Shown: positions 10,469-22,638 of the stretch, one piece after another
How positions within the stretch are numbered: position 1 is the first letter of the stretch
How the letters are laid out: the number at the start of each line of letters is the position of its first letter
Assembly (NCBI GenBank): GCA_025531455.1
Contig: JAMYHL010000010.1
Location: 1,488,001 to 1,552,000, forward strand
From: Apiotrichum sp. Y4204
Lineage: Eukaryota; Basidiomycota; Tremellomycetes; Trichosporonales; Trichosporonaceae
DNA length: 64,000 nt
Direction of reading: 5' to 3'
The notes under the pieces: generated by a model
Told to the model about the DNA's origin: nothing
Seen by the model: only the letters and a program-made list of their open reading frames with translations
Databases searched by the model: none
Program-made: the position numbers and the translations under genes

Positions 10469-11603
10469 CCACGTAGCCACAGAGTGACGAGCTGACGACA
10501 CTTCGGTACACTGCACAACACTTGCGTTCCTATTCCAGGGCCCCCAGAGACAAGTCATTTCCTGATACCTGAATCGAAGCGACACGTCCCCCCGCATCCC
10601 GACCAATCTCGAGCAATCTCTCTCTCTCTCGCAACCTTCAATCTACATTCCGTACATTCCGTCGCGCCGCAGCCACGCTGACCCACGCTGATTCCTGCGT
10701 TCGGGACCCGGACCCGACGGGGGCACGTCATGCCCCGGAGCCGAGTTGCCCTGATATGGCTTGATACCTGATGGCGTCCACGGGCACCACATCGCGAACC
10801 TCGAGGCTACAAATAGGCTGGCGGCCTCGCGCCCTCACCGCCTCGCGGCCACGCCTCGACTTGACGCGTCGAGGTATAGATCCGGAGAATCCGAGAATAA
10901 GCCGTCGGGGCTCCCGGACATCTCGGCGCACACACGACATGTTAGCGTGCTGGCGCACGTCAAGGCTCTTTGGATCTTGGATCTCGCGCTCGAGCCGACT
11001 GGACATGCCTGCGATCCTGATCTTCTGAGCTTCTGATCCATTCGCGGTGCGCAATTGCATTTGCATTACTCTCTCCGTGCTCGCGATTGGCCCGCGTACA
11101 GTTCTCACGCACAGTCCCACCAGGAGTGCCGTGGCGCTGGGGAGGAGGACACTCGTCGTCGCCGGGTGCAAGTTCCGAGGTCTGCATCCACTGTTGTCCC
11201 CTTGATAGGGGGTAGAGCAACTGACCATGGGCTGCTTGCCGCCTGGACTGCGGCAGGGCGTCTCACGTTGACAAACTATTGACTGAATCCCGATGTCCAT
11301 CTCGCTTGAGCCTGGCCCCAGTTAGCAAGGACCAGCCAGGCCCAGCCCATCAATCCTGCTCATCGCTATCACTACCTCTTATTGGCAGCGCTATGGTACC
11401 AACCTACCATCTTGGCCATCCTCGGTTCCCATGATTGTCGTGTCGGCCCGCTGGCCGCGGGCCCGCCGGCGGCACCTCCCGTCCGCTCCGTTCTCAGCGG
11501 CGAGCCAAGCCCAAAGGAGAGTCTGGAGCATGGCGTCTGGGTCTGGCGGTGGTCGCGTAGGGCTGGGGGTGCGACAGGTCCCCGCGCGCGGCGCCCGGTA
11601 AAC

Positions 11604-11625
11604 TCGAGCCTCGAGCCTCGAGCCT
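11604..11625. repeat. TCGAGCC tandem repeat (three copies)
   Basis: Three perfect copies of a 7-base unit, followed by degenerate GCGAGCCTCGCG sequence. Confidence 0.75.
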
Positions 11626-12263
11626 CGCGAGCCTCGCGCGCACGGTCGCGCACCACACGCTCAAAGCTCCCATTACTCATTCATCGCATACCATACTGTG
11701 CGTATTGTCCTCGAAGGAGGTCCTCGGCCCCTCCCTCCCATGCACCCGTCGCCATCTCCAAGCTCCATGCGGTGTGCGCTGCGCGCTGCACCCACGGTTC
11801 ACTCGTGTGATCCGGGGCTGGGCCCTGCTCCCTACCTGGCCCTGCTCGATGCTTCCTGCTCCCTGGTCGCCGTTCTAGCCGACGCGCACATACATGTCTG
11901 GTAGCGCTCAGACACGGGACAGTGGCCAGTGGACACTCGAGCACACGACTCACACAGAACAGTGCACACACTCTTACTCATCCCAGGTGATCGACTGCGA
12001 TCCATCTCGAGCATCGCGGCCCTTGGCTTCTGAGGGGGTGTCGTCCTCTGATCCTCTGTACCCTCTGTCTTGCATGCCTTCTGTAGGTCACTCGTGCCGC
12101 ATCTGTCCTGTGGACGACTGTGCTTAAGCTGAGAACGCTGCGAACGGGCTGACTCAAAAGTAGACGACTGGTAACTCACTCCCCTCCCCCCATCCCAACT
12201 GACATTATATCCGTCCACACCGTTGACATACCATCACTCCACTCGCACCCACTCGCACCGCTC

Positions 12264-13598
12264 ATGTCGCCCGCAACGAGCTCCTTGCCAGTGCCCGCCA
12301 CAAACAGTGGCGATCCGCACAACCATGATCGCGACGCTCCAGCACCCATCGCAGCCAGTTCGACAGCGACGCTGCAGTGCTCAGCTCCCGGCCCAAGCAC
12401 TGCTCACCGCAGTGGTGGGCCCGCCGACGCTGCGGTCGAAGTCGAGGTCGCGCTGGCGCTGCACAACATGCACCACCCCGCAAGCCCTCCCCGCCGCTGT
12501 GCCAAGCGGCGGCGCGTAGACACCGACCTGTCCCACGACGACCACGCGGACCACGCCTCGCCCCTTCTCCTCCCCAGATCACTCTTACCCGAACCCTTTG
12601 ACGGCGTGCCTACTCCACAGTCGCCGGACGATCCGGTCGTACGCCGCATTGCAGCGTCTATCGTGGATCGCCTCGTCCATGCCCAGCGCAGCCAACTTGA
12701 CTGTCCAAGGCACTCCGAAATCGCTCCCGAGGGAACAGGGCTTCATGGACCTGCCCCGGTGGCAGAGTGTGTGATCCAGGCGGTCGACGTTTTTTTCAAA
12801 TGCGAGCAGGAGCTGCGTGCCGCGGAGAACGACCTCAACGCCGCCATTGCGCAGGTTGCAACGCTGCTTTCCGCCGGCCCCGCTGTTCCGCCCGTCGCGT
12901 CCCTCCAGTCCGAGCTGTATCGCTACTACTCCGCCGCCGAGGCTACAAGGCAGGCCAAGAAGCAGCTCAACCTCACGCACGCCGCTTTTACAGCATCCCG
13001 TACCCCACCCCCCACCTCGCCAGTCGATGCGTCCAGTCCGGCAACAGCTGGAACACGAGCCTCATCGCGCGAAAGGGCCCCGGAACCGTTCCACCGTCAG
13101 CCACCACCCCAGCAGGTGCAGTACCCACTCACCCCGCCTGTCCTGTCCCCACCCCTCGTTGCCAAGTCGCAAGGATCACCCTCCCCGCCCGCGTCTACAG
13201 ACGCGGGGCCATCTCAAACCCAAGTCACAGAAGTCGAGATCAAGCTCGAGTGGCAGGCACCCCCGCTGCGCGAGCAGGACAAATGCCCGCGACCCCTGCT
13301 TCTCCCTCCAGACCTGTTCAGGCTGACGCGGCGCAACACCATCTCAATGCAGCCGCCACCACCCATCCCCTCGCCGCACGTCCTTCCATCATTCTCCTTC
13401 CCGCCCAAACTCGGTCCTCCACCCACCTCTTCGCGTCGACAAGAGCTTGCGCTGAAAGAGCGCACCATACTTCCACCCATCTCTACAATGCAGCGCCATA
13501 CATCGCGCTCATATTGGCAGCCCTACGTCGCTGTGTACCATACCCCATCCCGCGACGACCGCCAAGACGTTTTCAAACCCCAACACACTCCGAAGTAG
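12264..13598 (+). CDS. Unknown disordered protein with nuclear-localisation-like motif (444 aa)
   Basis: Single open frame with no family match I recognise. Composition is rich in proline, serine and alanine, implying long disordered regions. A basic cluster (CAKRRRVD, near residue 82) could be a nuclear localisation signal. Residues of about 170-240 are the only part with regular heptad-like alanine/leucine spacing and could form a coiled coil. The last 100 residues contain several PPP and SP motifs that could be phosphorylation or SH3/WW sites. Its length, lack of stops and start close after a long promoter-like stretch favour a real gene. A second long frame on the same strand (12767-13687) overlaps but looks like a shadow. 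Function unknown. Confidence 0.6.
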   Translation: MSPATSSLPVPATNSGDPHNHDRDAPAPIAASSTATLQCSAPGPSTAHRSGGPADAAVEVEVALALHNMHHPASPPRRCAKRRRVDTDLSHDDHADHASPLLLPRSLLPEPFDGVPTPQSPDDPVVRRIAASIVDRLVHAQRSQLDCPRHSEIAPEGTGLHGPAPVAECVIQAVDVFFKCEQELRAAENDLNAAIAQVATLLSAGPAVPPVASLQSELYRYYSAAEATRQAKKQLNLTHAAFTASRTPPPTSPVDASSPATAGTRASSRERAPEPFHRQPPPQQVQYPLTPPVLSPPLVAKSQGSPSPPASTDAGPSQTQVTEVEIKLEWQAPPLREQDKCPRPLLLPPDLFRLTRRNTISMQPPPPIPSPHVLPSFSFPPKLGPPPTSSRRQELALKERTILPPISTMQRHTSRSYWQPYVAVYHTPSRDDRQDVFKPQHTPK

Positions 13599-13896
13599 CC
13601 CTTGGCAAGTGTTGGACTGTTGTATACTTTATAATCCTTGCTCCTTTGGCAGGTCAGCGACCTGCGGTTATGCCACGGCTTGTCTGAGCGTTGCGAGCGA
13701 ATCCACTGTAACAGGAGGAGATTAGTCATTTCGTCCATGGCGGACACACTACAACAGCAGAACACGAGCACGCCGCGTCCACTCGTACGAATTACGGCGC
13801 AGGCGCTTGCATCCTGCGGACGCGGCCCAAAGACTGGACCATTATCAACTAGACACACTATTTCACTACTTGACTACCAACGTCCGGCTCCAGTAC

Positions 13897-15821
13897 CTAA
13901 ACGGCCTCCTTGTAGGGCTTGCGGTCCATGGGGTCCTTGCTCTCGCTTTCGTGCGAGAGGACGTGCGACACGCCGTTTTCGGAGAAGGGAACGTGGGAGA
14001 CGCCGTGGTCGACGATGTCTTGCTCCGCCATCGCGACGTGACGCTCGCGCTCCTCGGCATTGGTGAGGCCCTATCAAGTTAGTGGACGGCAAATGGGAGC
14101 TCTCGCGGGGTGACTCACGAAGATGACGTCCATCTGCTCGAGGGAGACGCCCTTGGTTTCGGGGAGGAAGAAGATGGTGAGAATGGTGGAGATGATGTTG
14201 ATGCAGCCAAAGAAGAAGAAGATGCCGCCCTTGCCCAGCTTGGTGATCATGTGCGGACCGGACATGGAGACGGCAAAGTTCCACAGCCACTGGGAGCACG
14301 AGGCGGTCATCAGGCCGTAGTGGCGCGTGCGGTTGTTGAAGATTTCAGAGCAGATAACCCACGGCAGCGGGCCGACACTGAAGCAGTACGGGATGACGTA
14401 GAGGTAGATCATGGCCGCCATCGCGATTGAGGCGGGGGATGGGGAGGCCGCCTTCTTGTCAGGCGGGTGCGTGTTGAAGACTGCACCGATGATGAAGAGG
14501 AAGGCTGCCATCCCGATGAGGCCGACAATAAGAGGCTTCTTGCGGCCAAATCTCTCAACACCAAAGGCAACAAAGACAGTAGTCGCGACAATCTTGACGA
14601 TACCGTACTGAGCAAGTCAGGGCCTGGAGCCTGGCTAAACACTCACAATACCGGAAGCGAGGAGGGTGATGTGGGCGCCCTTGAAGCCGATAGACTCAAA
14701 GACAATCGGCGCCTGGATGTCAGGACGAACAGCGCCATGAGTCCCAATGTACTTACATAGTACTGGATCGAGTTCTGGCCACTCCACTGCTGGAGGGTGA
14801 ACATGACAAACGCAATGATAAAGCGCGAGAGGTTGCCGCGAATAAAGACGTCGCGCCACGACGAGCCCTTTGTCGCCTGCTCGTTTTCGCGGATGGCGGC
14901 GGTAATCTCAGCCATTTCGTGGAGCACGCGCGGGTCGTTCTCGGGCAGCTTGCGGATCCAGGCCAGGTTGCGCAGCGCCCGTTCGTCGCGGTGCTTGACG
15001 GCCAGCCAGCGCGGTGACTCGCGGAGGAACGGAAGGAGTATCATCATGATCCCGACAGGCACGAGCTGGAAACCGATGGGAACGCGCCACTGCTTTGATC
15101 CGGATGATGCGGGCATGAAGCTGACGGCATAGTTGATCCAGAACGAAACGGCAACCTATGTGGGCGTGTAAGCATTTTCTGAGCACTAATGGAACACTCT
15201 CTGATACGTACACCGACAACGACGAGGATCTGGAAAAGGCCGGTGATGCGGCCGCGGATTTCCTTTGGCGCAATCTCACCGGCGTAGGTAGGGCACACAC
15301 ACGACATCATACCGACGCCGAAGCCTGCGACGAGGCGGCCGACGTAGAACTGGTCCAGCGAGCCAAAGCACGCAGTCTGGACGACGCCGCCGACGATGAA
15401 GATTGCACAGCCGACGATGAGCGCCATTTTGCGGCCGAGCTTGTCCTCGACGGGCGCGGCAAATATTGCACCAAAGAAGGCACCACCCTGAAGCACGGAA
15501 ACGACGTTACCGGACAGCGTGTCAATGTTGTGCACCGGCAAGCCGTCAGCGCCGATGAGACCAAACTCCTTCCGGAACGTGGGAAGCTTTAGAACACCAC
15601 CGCCGAGACCGGTATCGTAGCCAAAGAGGAAGATACCCATAAAGCCAATGAAGGCCATGGCATACTGAAGATGTTAGCTGTCGTGGCCTGATACCGGACG
15701 GGAGACTTACAGCTCGAGAGTGAGCAAACGCGCCGCGCGTCTCGTGGAAAATGGCCTCATCACCACGGTGCGTCTCTACACTACGCGCCTCTACGCTAAC
15801 GCTGCCCCTGTCAGCGGCCAT
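13897..15821 (-). CDS. MFS sugar transporter, hexose-transporter family (563 aa)
   Basis: Six exons, all joined at phase 0: 15821-15711, 15664-15212, 15155-14757, 14712-14647, 14607-14119 and 14070-13897. The protein has 12 predicted membrane helices with sugar-porter signatures: GYDTGLGGG in helix 1, DKLGRK in loop 2-3, ESPRWL after helix 6, QQWSGQNSIQYY in helix 7, FGRKKP in loop 8-9 and PETKGVSLE after helix 12. QQxxGxN is the sugar-binding motif of Hxt-type carriers. It should import hexoses or related sugars across the plasma membrane; which sugar is not decidable. The C-terminal tail after PETKG is about 75 residues and hydrophilic. Length is standard. Confidence 0.93.
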
Positions 15822-18027
15822 GCGCGATTGTCAAGGTCTCTGAAGATGGTATTGATATCCGTGCAGGAGACCTGTATACCACCCTGTAGATAGCTCCCAC
15901 GGCGACACGCACTCTTCTTTGGACATGATGTGGGAACTTGACGCGCCAGGTGCCGTTCAAACGAGAAGTAGAGTTATAACAAGCCGCTTGCGTCGACGGG
16001 ATTTTGAGCTAGCCCGACAAGATGAAACAGCCGGCTGCTTATATGAATGTGAGGTTGTTAGTTTGCAGTCTGTAGTCTTGTAGATGCGAATCGGGAAGAA
16101 CTACTTTAGTGTTCAGAGGCTCTTGATATATATAGACTGGTTTCCCGGACGAGGGGTAGAGTACGGGGGAGTGTCAGTGTCGGCCATCGTCTGGTACCTT
16201 TGTGCGCTAGACGACGGGGACCGCGGCGGACCTGATTGTTCTGTTGTCTGACCTCTTGTGCTTGTTGGGCGATGGAGCTGATCAGGCGGTGCGATGTTGG
16301 CGACCGGGCCGTCAAGGCCCGGCGGCCCGACCAAGGCGCGGGTGACGCCAACCGCGTCCTCGTGCACGTCCACAGTCATGCTCCACCGCGTACATATGTA
16401 CATTGTTTGCCAAGGGTGGGGTGCACGAGGTAAAAGGTAAGACATCCCAGCTGATCTCCGACCTCTGCATGTGCAGAGTGCTCTGGCGGCGACGAGTCAC
16501 CAAGGTGACGAGTAAACCTTGAGGCTACCCGCGGCCTTGCCCTGGCCTGAAACTGGGTCACGAGGACAGCAAACACCCCCGGGCCGCATCGTACCGTGCA
16601 GAGCTTCCGGGCTTCCGGTGTTCAGCGGCGGCATGTGCCGGCGTACGCGCCGGCGCGGCAGCACAGAGCGGGGAACAGTCGTCCCACGCCCTAGACAGCA
16701 CGATTACTGCCTCCGAAAGCCGATGTGCTGAGGGATGTGGTCATGCATATGGGGAAAGATCGGATAACTGTGGGTTGCGATATGTAGACTTGGCAGCTCA
16801 AAGTGGAACGAGACGACTGAACCCACGATGGCTTGTCCGTGATCCCTGTGGGGCATGTGGGGAACTCTCCTCGAATGCAAGGTACTGCTGGCAGGCAGTT
16901 GCTGGATTCCAATCAATCAAACACGGCGACCAGTCCACTTGGATGCCCTACGAGCAATCCCGCTGATTCGATGAACACTTTCACCAGACATCGCGGGAGG
17001 AATCGTTGCCACCCAGTGCCTCGAGCAGCACGATCAGGGCGGGCCCCCTCCCCCACAGCGGAACTCATAATAGATGTCCAGACCACCGCTGCCGGCAGAG
17101 GTACTGGGAAAAGGCACTCGATTCGGAACAGGTCGCAGTCGCGATCGGGGTTTCATGCGTGTCTTAGGAATGACCCAGACACTCGCCACGCATGCAATAC
17201 CTCTTTATTAAAGAGCTCCAGACTCACTGAAGCAGGTAGATCCATCACAACCCTCGATCCTCTTGCCGTTTGACTCAGCGCCACCCGGCCTCGTCTTTGG
17301 AACGTTGGAATTGTAACTACAATCCAGCACAGCAGGGTAGAAGACCCACAAGAAGCGCCAGGTTGGGCGGAGCGGATCGGACTTGCGGGCCATGCGACGA
17401 GGACCGACAAGTGTTCGGGGGGGGTTCCCGCAGCACACGCCGCGGGGCAAGGTACTTGATCGTGGACCCGGGATCTGGCAGCCCGAAACTCTGCTGCGTG
17501 TGTTCATGCGTTACAGGTCCCGTATGAGGTTAAACGATGTGTGTTTAGGTTTGGGCATTGTGGAGCGTCGCGTGGGGTACAAAGCTCCGAGCTTGGAAAC
17601 TTGGAAACGGGCTGCAGGCGCGACCCGTGTACCTCAATCTCCGACCGAAACACGAGCCCCCAGACACGAAGCTCTATCTTCTGACCATCTGGATAGCTGG
17701 ATCGAGAGAAATCATCAAGCGGAATGTCCTCAGAGATCAGAAACCTAGTGATTGGGATGGGAAGAATGTGGGGGCCACAGGAACGAGGACCGGGAGAGAG
17801 GAACAGCACTCCGACTCGCACAGTGCGCGTTTCACTACTGACGCCCCCGGGAGCCTGGGCGGTAGAGAGGTGCTATCGTAGCTCGGACCACGACGAGTGT
17901 GAGATCCGGACCCATAGACGACTCCACGCCCCTGCTCACCGATGGACACTGAACAACCCTATAACATCTGAAAGACAACCTACAAACAAGACAACTCGGT
18001 CCAACATTACTGCAATTCCCCCGACGC
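15822..18027. other. Intergenic region upstream of the sugar transporter
   Basis: About 2.2 kb between two minus-strand genes: the sugar-transporter promoter at the left and the 3' flank of the MFS carrier at the right. A TATATATA element is present near 16125-16135. The open frames present are short or overlap on both strands and none resembles a known protein. Confidence 0.45.
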
Positions 18028-19887
18028 CTAGAGCGAGTACACAAAGTCCTCGTTCTCGAGGTCGGTGAGGTCCAAGAACGCCTGGTCGTTGTGCCGCTCC
18101 ATGTGGCCCTCCTGGGCGTCCATGGCACGCTGCTCGGCGCGAATCGTGTCCCATCGCGACGACGCCTCGAGAGAGTAGTCTAGCACCTCGCCGGTCTTGC
18201 CCTTTGCGCGGCGGCGGCGGATGTTGCGGCGATTGAGAACTTGGAGGTAGAACGCCATCATCACGATCAGGCAGGTCAGGATTGCCAGGCAGATGAGGTT
18301 TGCGGTCAAGCCCTCGCGGTATTCTGGCGCCTGCTTGGTCTTGTACAGCTGCGGCCCGACAATCTGAACGTCAGCTCAAAATCCAACTTGGTAACCGTCA
18401 GATTCTACTCACATTTCCGACTGTCAAGCCGACATACAGAATACCCGTCATGGTCGTCTTCTTAGTATGTCCGGCCGTGTTGGCAAAGCACCACGAGTAG
18501 ATAATGGGGGTGATGCACTGGTACACTTGGAGGATAAAGTACGTGGCGAGAAGGCGGCTCCTGTGTGCGTCGTCGTGAGGAATGACCCAGAGCGCGGCGG
18601 CGGCACCGAGGGGGAAGAGGGAGGCGATAAACAGCACCGGCGCCTTGCGCTTCGTGTACGTGATTGCGAGCGCGGAGAGAATGTTGGACGCGATGGAGAT
18701 ACCTCCCGGGATCATGTTGTACAGGATTGTCTGGAACGTGGTCAGGTGGAAGCCCTTCATGATCAGAGGGCCAAAGTTGGAGATGCCGCCCGATACGAGC
18801 GAGATACAGAAGATCATGACGAGCCACAGCCACGACTTGGGGTCGAGGCAGCACTCGCGCACATGCGCCCACTTGAATTCTGGGTGTCAGAGCAGCCTCT
18901 GCGGCTCCACTTACGGGTGTTCTGCGTGCCAGTGTTGTTCAGGCGGATGCGCTCGAGCGCGACGTACTTCTCCTCCTTTTGCAAGAAGCGCGCGCGGGTC
19001 GGGTGCCGGGGGAAGATGAAGAATGTCGGGATCGAGAGTCCCACAGAGATGAGGCCCGCGACGAGGAAAATGAGCTGGTACGTGTGCATCGCCGACTTTG
19101 CGTGGCCCAGTCCCCAGGCCATCAGGGAGCCAAGAATCGTCGCCATCCCGTTCATCGAGTACCTTGCTGTCAGCAGCCGCAAATTACCGCTTTTGTTTTC
19201 TTCATTGTCTCTCACCAAATGTTATTCCGCAGCGGCTGCTCTCGCCGCGTCCACCACATGGCCGTGACGATGAGCATGCTCGGGGCGATGGACGCCTCGA
19301 AGGCGCCGAGGAAGAAGCGCATCACTGCCAGACCCGCGAAAGAGGTCATGGCGGACATGATACACACCGTCGCGCCCCACAGGAAGAAGCACGCCGAGAT
19401 CCAGATGTTCACCGGAAACACAACGAGGGCGTACACGCTTGCCGGCTGCGCCACCAGCTGCGCAAAGTACACGATACTGCCCAGCCACGCATACTCCTGG
19501 CCCCTGTTAGGTTAGCATGGACGATCGTCACGTCAGACCTCGTACTTGAGCTTTGTGACTTTGGTGAGGTCGTAAACGGACGCAAACGACAGCGCCGACT
19601 TGTCGAGCTGCTGGCAAAAGTAGATGTAGCAGATTCTGGGGCGTCAGCAACAACCTTATTCTCTTGTCGTACATTGGCAGAAGGTAGAGATCAATCTTGC
19701 GCAGAACCGCTCGGTTCTCCTCATCGGTAATGTCATGCGGCGAGTCGTATGTGGCATAGAACTCGGCAGCGAGGTCAGTGTCTTTGGTAGTCACTTCCCT
19801 GCGCTCGGGAGGAGCCTTGTCGCTGTCGGGGGAGAGATGCTCGACGTGCTGCGCCACTTCGGCGTCCTTGTCGTAGCTCGAGGTCAT
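18028..19887 (-). CDS. MFS transporter, allantoate permease (Dal5/anion:cation symporter) family (547 aa)
   Basis: Six exons fit: 19887-19673, 19635-19546, 19503-19216, 19162-18915, 18879-18413 and 18363-18028. The N-terminus is cytosolic and acidic. The first helix region reads LLPIICYIYFCQQLDKSALSFAS, a strong signature of the Dal5/Tna1/Seo1 group, and the DKSALSFAS motif is conserved there. RFFLGAFEASIAPSM and FPRHPTRARFL are also typical. Members import allantoate, ureidosuccinate, nicotinate, pantothenate or similar organic anions by proton symport; the substrate here is unknown. The C-terminal tail of about 60 residues is charged. The second donor (GTACGA) is less usual, but only it keeps frame into the next exon. 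Confidence 0.9.
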
Positions 19888-22638
19888 GTCGGTTCCACAA
19901 GTACACGTATCGGGTGTCGAGTATCGAGTAGCGAGATGGAGGGGAGGTGGCAAGAACGAGCCCCCGGCGCGGGCTAGATAAGTGCACGAAACGTGGTGTG
20001 GGGCAGCCAATGTCCGGCATTCCGGCGCCGGCGTCCAAAACAAGTGCAATAAGGCAAGTTAGGTCAGTCAAGCGAAGAACCTTACTGGTATCGGTCAATT
20101 TCCGCCGAAGTCTCCAAAGTGTCGTCACCCGACAGGTCATGTGCGCGCCAAGAGGACAGGAAAAGACGTTACTCGGCCTAGGGCTCGTCGTACTTCACCG
20201 GTGTTCCGGCGCCGGATCTTCATGTAGTCATCTGTAGGCCGAGGTTTGGTCCCTGTGGCCCTGTGGCCTGCGGATTGTTCATTCCGTGCCATTGAGGGTA
20301 CGGACCAGTCCCAGTGCTGTTGTCTCCTCGGGGTGTCAGGAGGGGTTAAAGTCAGATAGACTCCAACGCACGACTGCAAGGCAAGACCACAAGAGCAAGA
20401 GTGAGCAGCTGTGCTACAGTATAGAGATACTCCAATAGAATCAGCAAAACATGGCGGTCCCAGCGGTGGGGACAGCGTGGTGTCGTGCATGTTGTGGCCG
20501 CCATCTCGGGCATGTCGGCATTCAACGTCCTGCAACAGTTTATCCATATTCCCTTGCCTTCGGCGCTCCGGTCCGAAGTCCCGGAAACATACCATTCCGG
20601 CTTGTCGGCGCCGGACCAGGAGTGATCATCGTTTCCTGCATGTAGACTTTGGCCACATTGAGACGGGCAACACTACTCGGAACGTTTTGCCGCATTCCAC
20701 AAGACCGAGCGACAACGCGGTTGAAAGAGTACGGAGTACGAAGGACGGCTTTGGGGCTTGCCCTTGTATGTTGAGAACAGAGCTCTGTGGGGTGCCGATG
20801 CGCTGGTGCTGAAGCTCATGAGCCTGAGGATCAGAACTAGCTTCAAGTTCAGATTGGAGTGTTCTGGCGCCACGGAGGCAACCATATATCCTGCGCTGAA
20901 CCTAGTCGCCCATGTCCAAACAACGGACGGAAGATCAACAGGTCCCTGTGAAGCGCACCAGTTCCAAGATTGTTGTGCCAGTCCGTGAGAGGCAAGACAT
21001 GGTGTGAGTTTCCGAAGACGACGTTGCGTGGTGTACTGGGATGGCGTTGGCGTTAAGCTCATGCTCACGGATCGTCCTGTGTTCCGACTGCAGGTCCACG
21101 AGATGGGTCATAAGCTAAAGGTTCCAACGAAAGCGGCCGCCAGTTTGCCATCGCACATGAGTATCACACATGAGTACCGTCTTGCGCCCCAGTGTGATCT
21201 GAGGTGTCTTGGCGTTATCCACATATCTGGAACGCTTACAAACCTCAAGCGCATAAGCACCTGACTGGTGGTGGAACCACGGCATTCCCAGATTTGCAGA
21301 TCTCGACCTGGAGTGGGACGTTGGCAGCAGCAGATCAGTGAGTGGGCTGCAGAGGGTGCGAGTAGTGTCCCGCATATGCCTGCCCTCCATCTCCAGAGAT
21401 CCGGAGGGACGGAGCACTGTGCCACGGTGATTGAGCTCAAGAGTTTCATCGCTCACCGCTGTATACTGCCATGCTGCCATGCTGTGACCACCGTCGGAGT
21501 CTCTTCATCACGGGAGATTGATCTTCATTACAGGAGATTGATGGCGGCCGCGCTGACAGTCACGTAACTGACTGCTGTACCTGCTGTGCACACCCGCACA
21601 GGCACAAAACTCTCCGCTCCTGTACGCTGGGCATCCGAATGGTGTTGAACAACCATGGTCAGGATGAGATCCTCGTGGACGCACTGCAGAGCTCGAGAGA
21701 GATCCAACAGAGGAACAAAGGGTCTTCTGCGGGTCCTGCGGGACATTCCAGAAAGTGTGTAAGCCGCAGAGGCCCAAGGAGCGGCAATGGTAAGGGACAT
21801 CCCCAACAAGGTTCAGCAGCCAAACTTTACCAGAGGTTCCATCCGGCAGCAGAGCTTACAGTGGACGCTCCAGTGATCAGTAGTGAACGCATGTTGTGAT
21901 GCATGTCCTCACAGCGATCCCGTCTTCAAGTTGCATGTGTCGGGAGTCCACTGGAACAAACCCACGCAGATATCCAGCTGAACGCCCTTGTCATCGCCTC
22001 TCCTCATGCCAACGATAAAGACATGTTAGAATTGACAGAGGCTGTGCCACTCAGAAATATACCAGCTGGGCCGACAGGAACAAAGAGCGTAACAGGACAC
22101 AACAGGCAATTCGTGCACATTCTCCGAGGTGATATATATCCTTTCGCGGGCGTCCATGTGTTTGGTCCGAGTTCCCTTGCAGATATGAAGCAGCAGGGGT
22201 GACCGCGCCTTTGGTCATGAGTGTTAGAGGGCTCGCGGCTGCTCTGGCTGCGGGGAGCGGAGTGAACACCGGTCTCGGACCTGGATCTTGCAACTGCGTG
22301 ATAGGCACTGAAACCCCTAAGACGCACAACGTTGCGAGTCACGGCCGCACCGCCTACAGCTGCTCCGTCTCGTTCTCAAAGACCCATGGGCCGACGGCGA
22401 GCCGCAAGAGGTCTGCAACACTCGCGCCCCATGCATTCTTCTCCGATGGTGAAACCGCCCCGTAGGTGGATTGTGCTGATGGAATCGTTCTCATTCTGTT
22501 ATTTCTCTTTACTTGCGTCTCATTTGTTCCATTTCCGACATTGAGGAACGTTTCCAGGCCACTCATCCTCCCAAAACACTTACAAGCGATCCGGGACGCG
22601 AGTGTCGACATTTTCACCTTGTCATCTCGATCTGCAGA
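19888..22638. other. 2.75 kb divergent intergenic region
   Basis: This lies between the minus-strand MFS carrier and a plus-strand membrane glycoprotein, so it is a shared upstream region. Two perfect palindromic TCCGGCGCCGG elements occur at 20021-20031 and 20205-20215, with a GGCGCCGGA half at about 20607. No coding frame here is convincing. No RNA gene is seen. Confidence 0.5.
20021..20216. promoter_or_regulatory. Pair of GC palindromes, possible zinc-cluster regulator sites
   Basis: TCCGGCGCCGG occurs at 20021-20031 and again, as the full palindrome TCCGGCGCCGGA, at 20205-20216, about 130-330 bases upstream of the MFS carrier start (19887). Inverted CCG/CGG halves are the usual core of Zn2Cys6 binding sites. 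Regulatory use is inferred only from spacing and symmetry. Confidence 0.35.

Larger units (their letters stand above)
9633..12263. other. 2.6 kb intergenic region
   Basis: I find no convincing gene. Open frames here are arginine/serine-rich and overlap on opposite strands. The stretch holds two short tandem arrays (10421-10468 and 11604-11625) and pyrimidine-rich patches, including a CT run near 10617-10630. It probably contains the lyase 3' end and the promoter of the gene at 12264; a non-coding RNA cannot be excluded. Confidence 0.45.

Noticed and set aside
10728..11300. 190-codon minus-strand frame
   Set aside because: Overlaps several frames on the plus strand; composition typical of chance frames and no family match.
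12767..13687. 306-codon plus-strand frame overlapping the gene at 12264
   Set aside because: Alternate frame of the same region with very high Arg and Ala; the 444-codon frame starts closer to a promoter-like region and has more protein-like composition.
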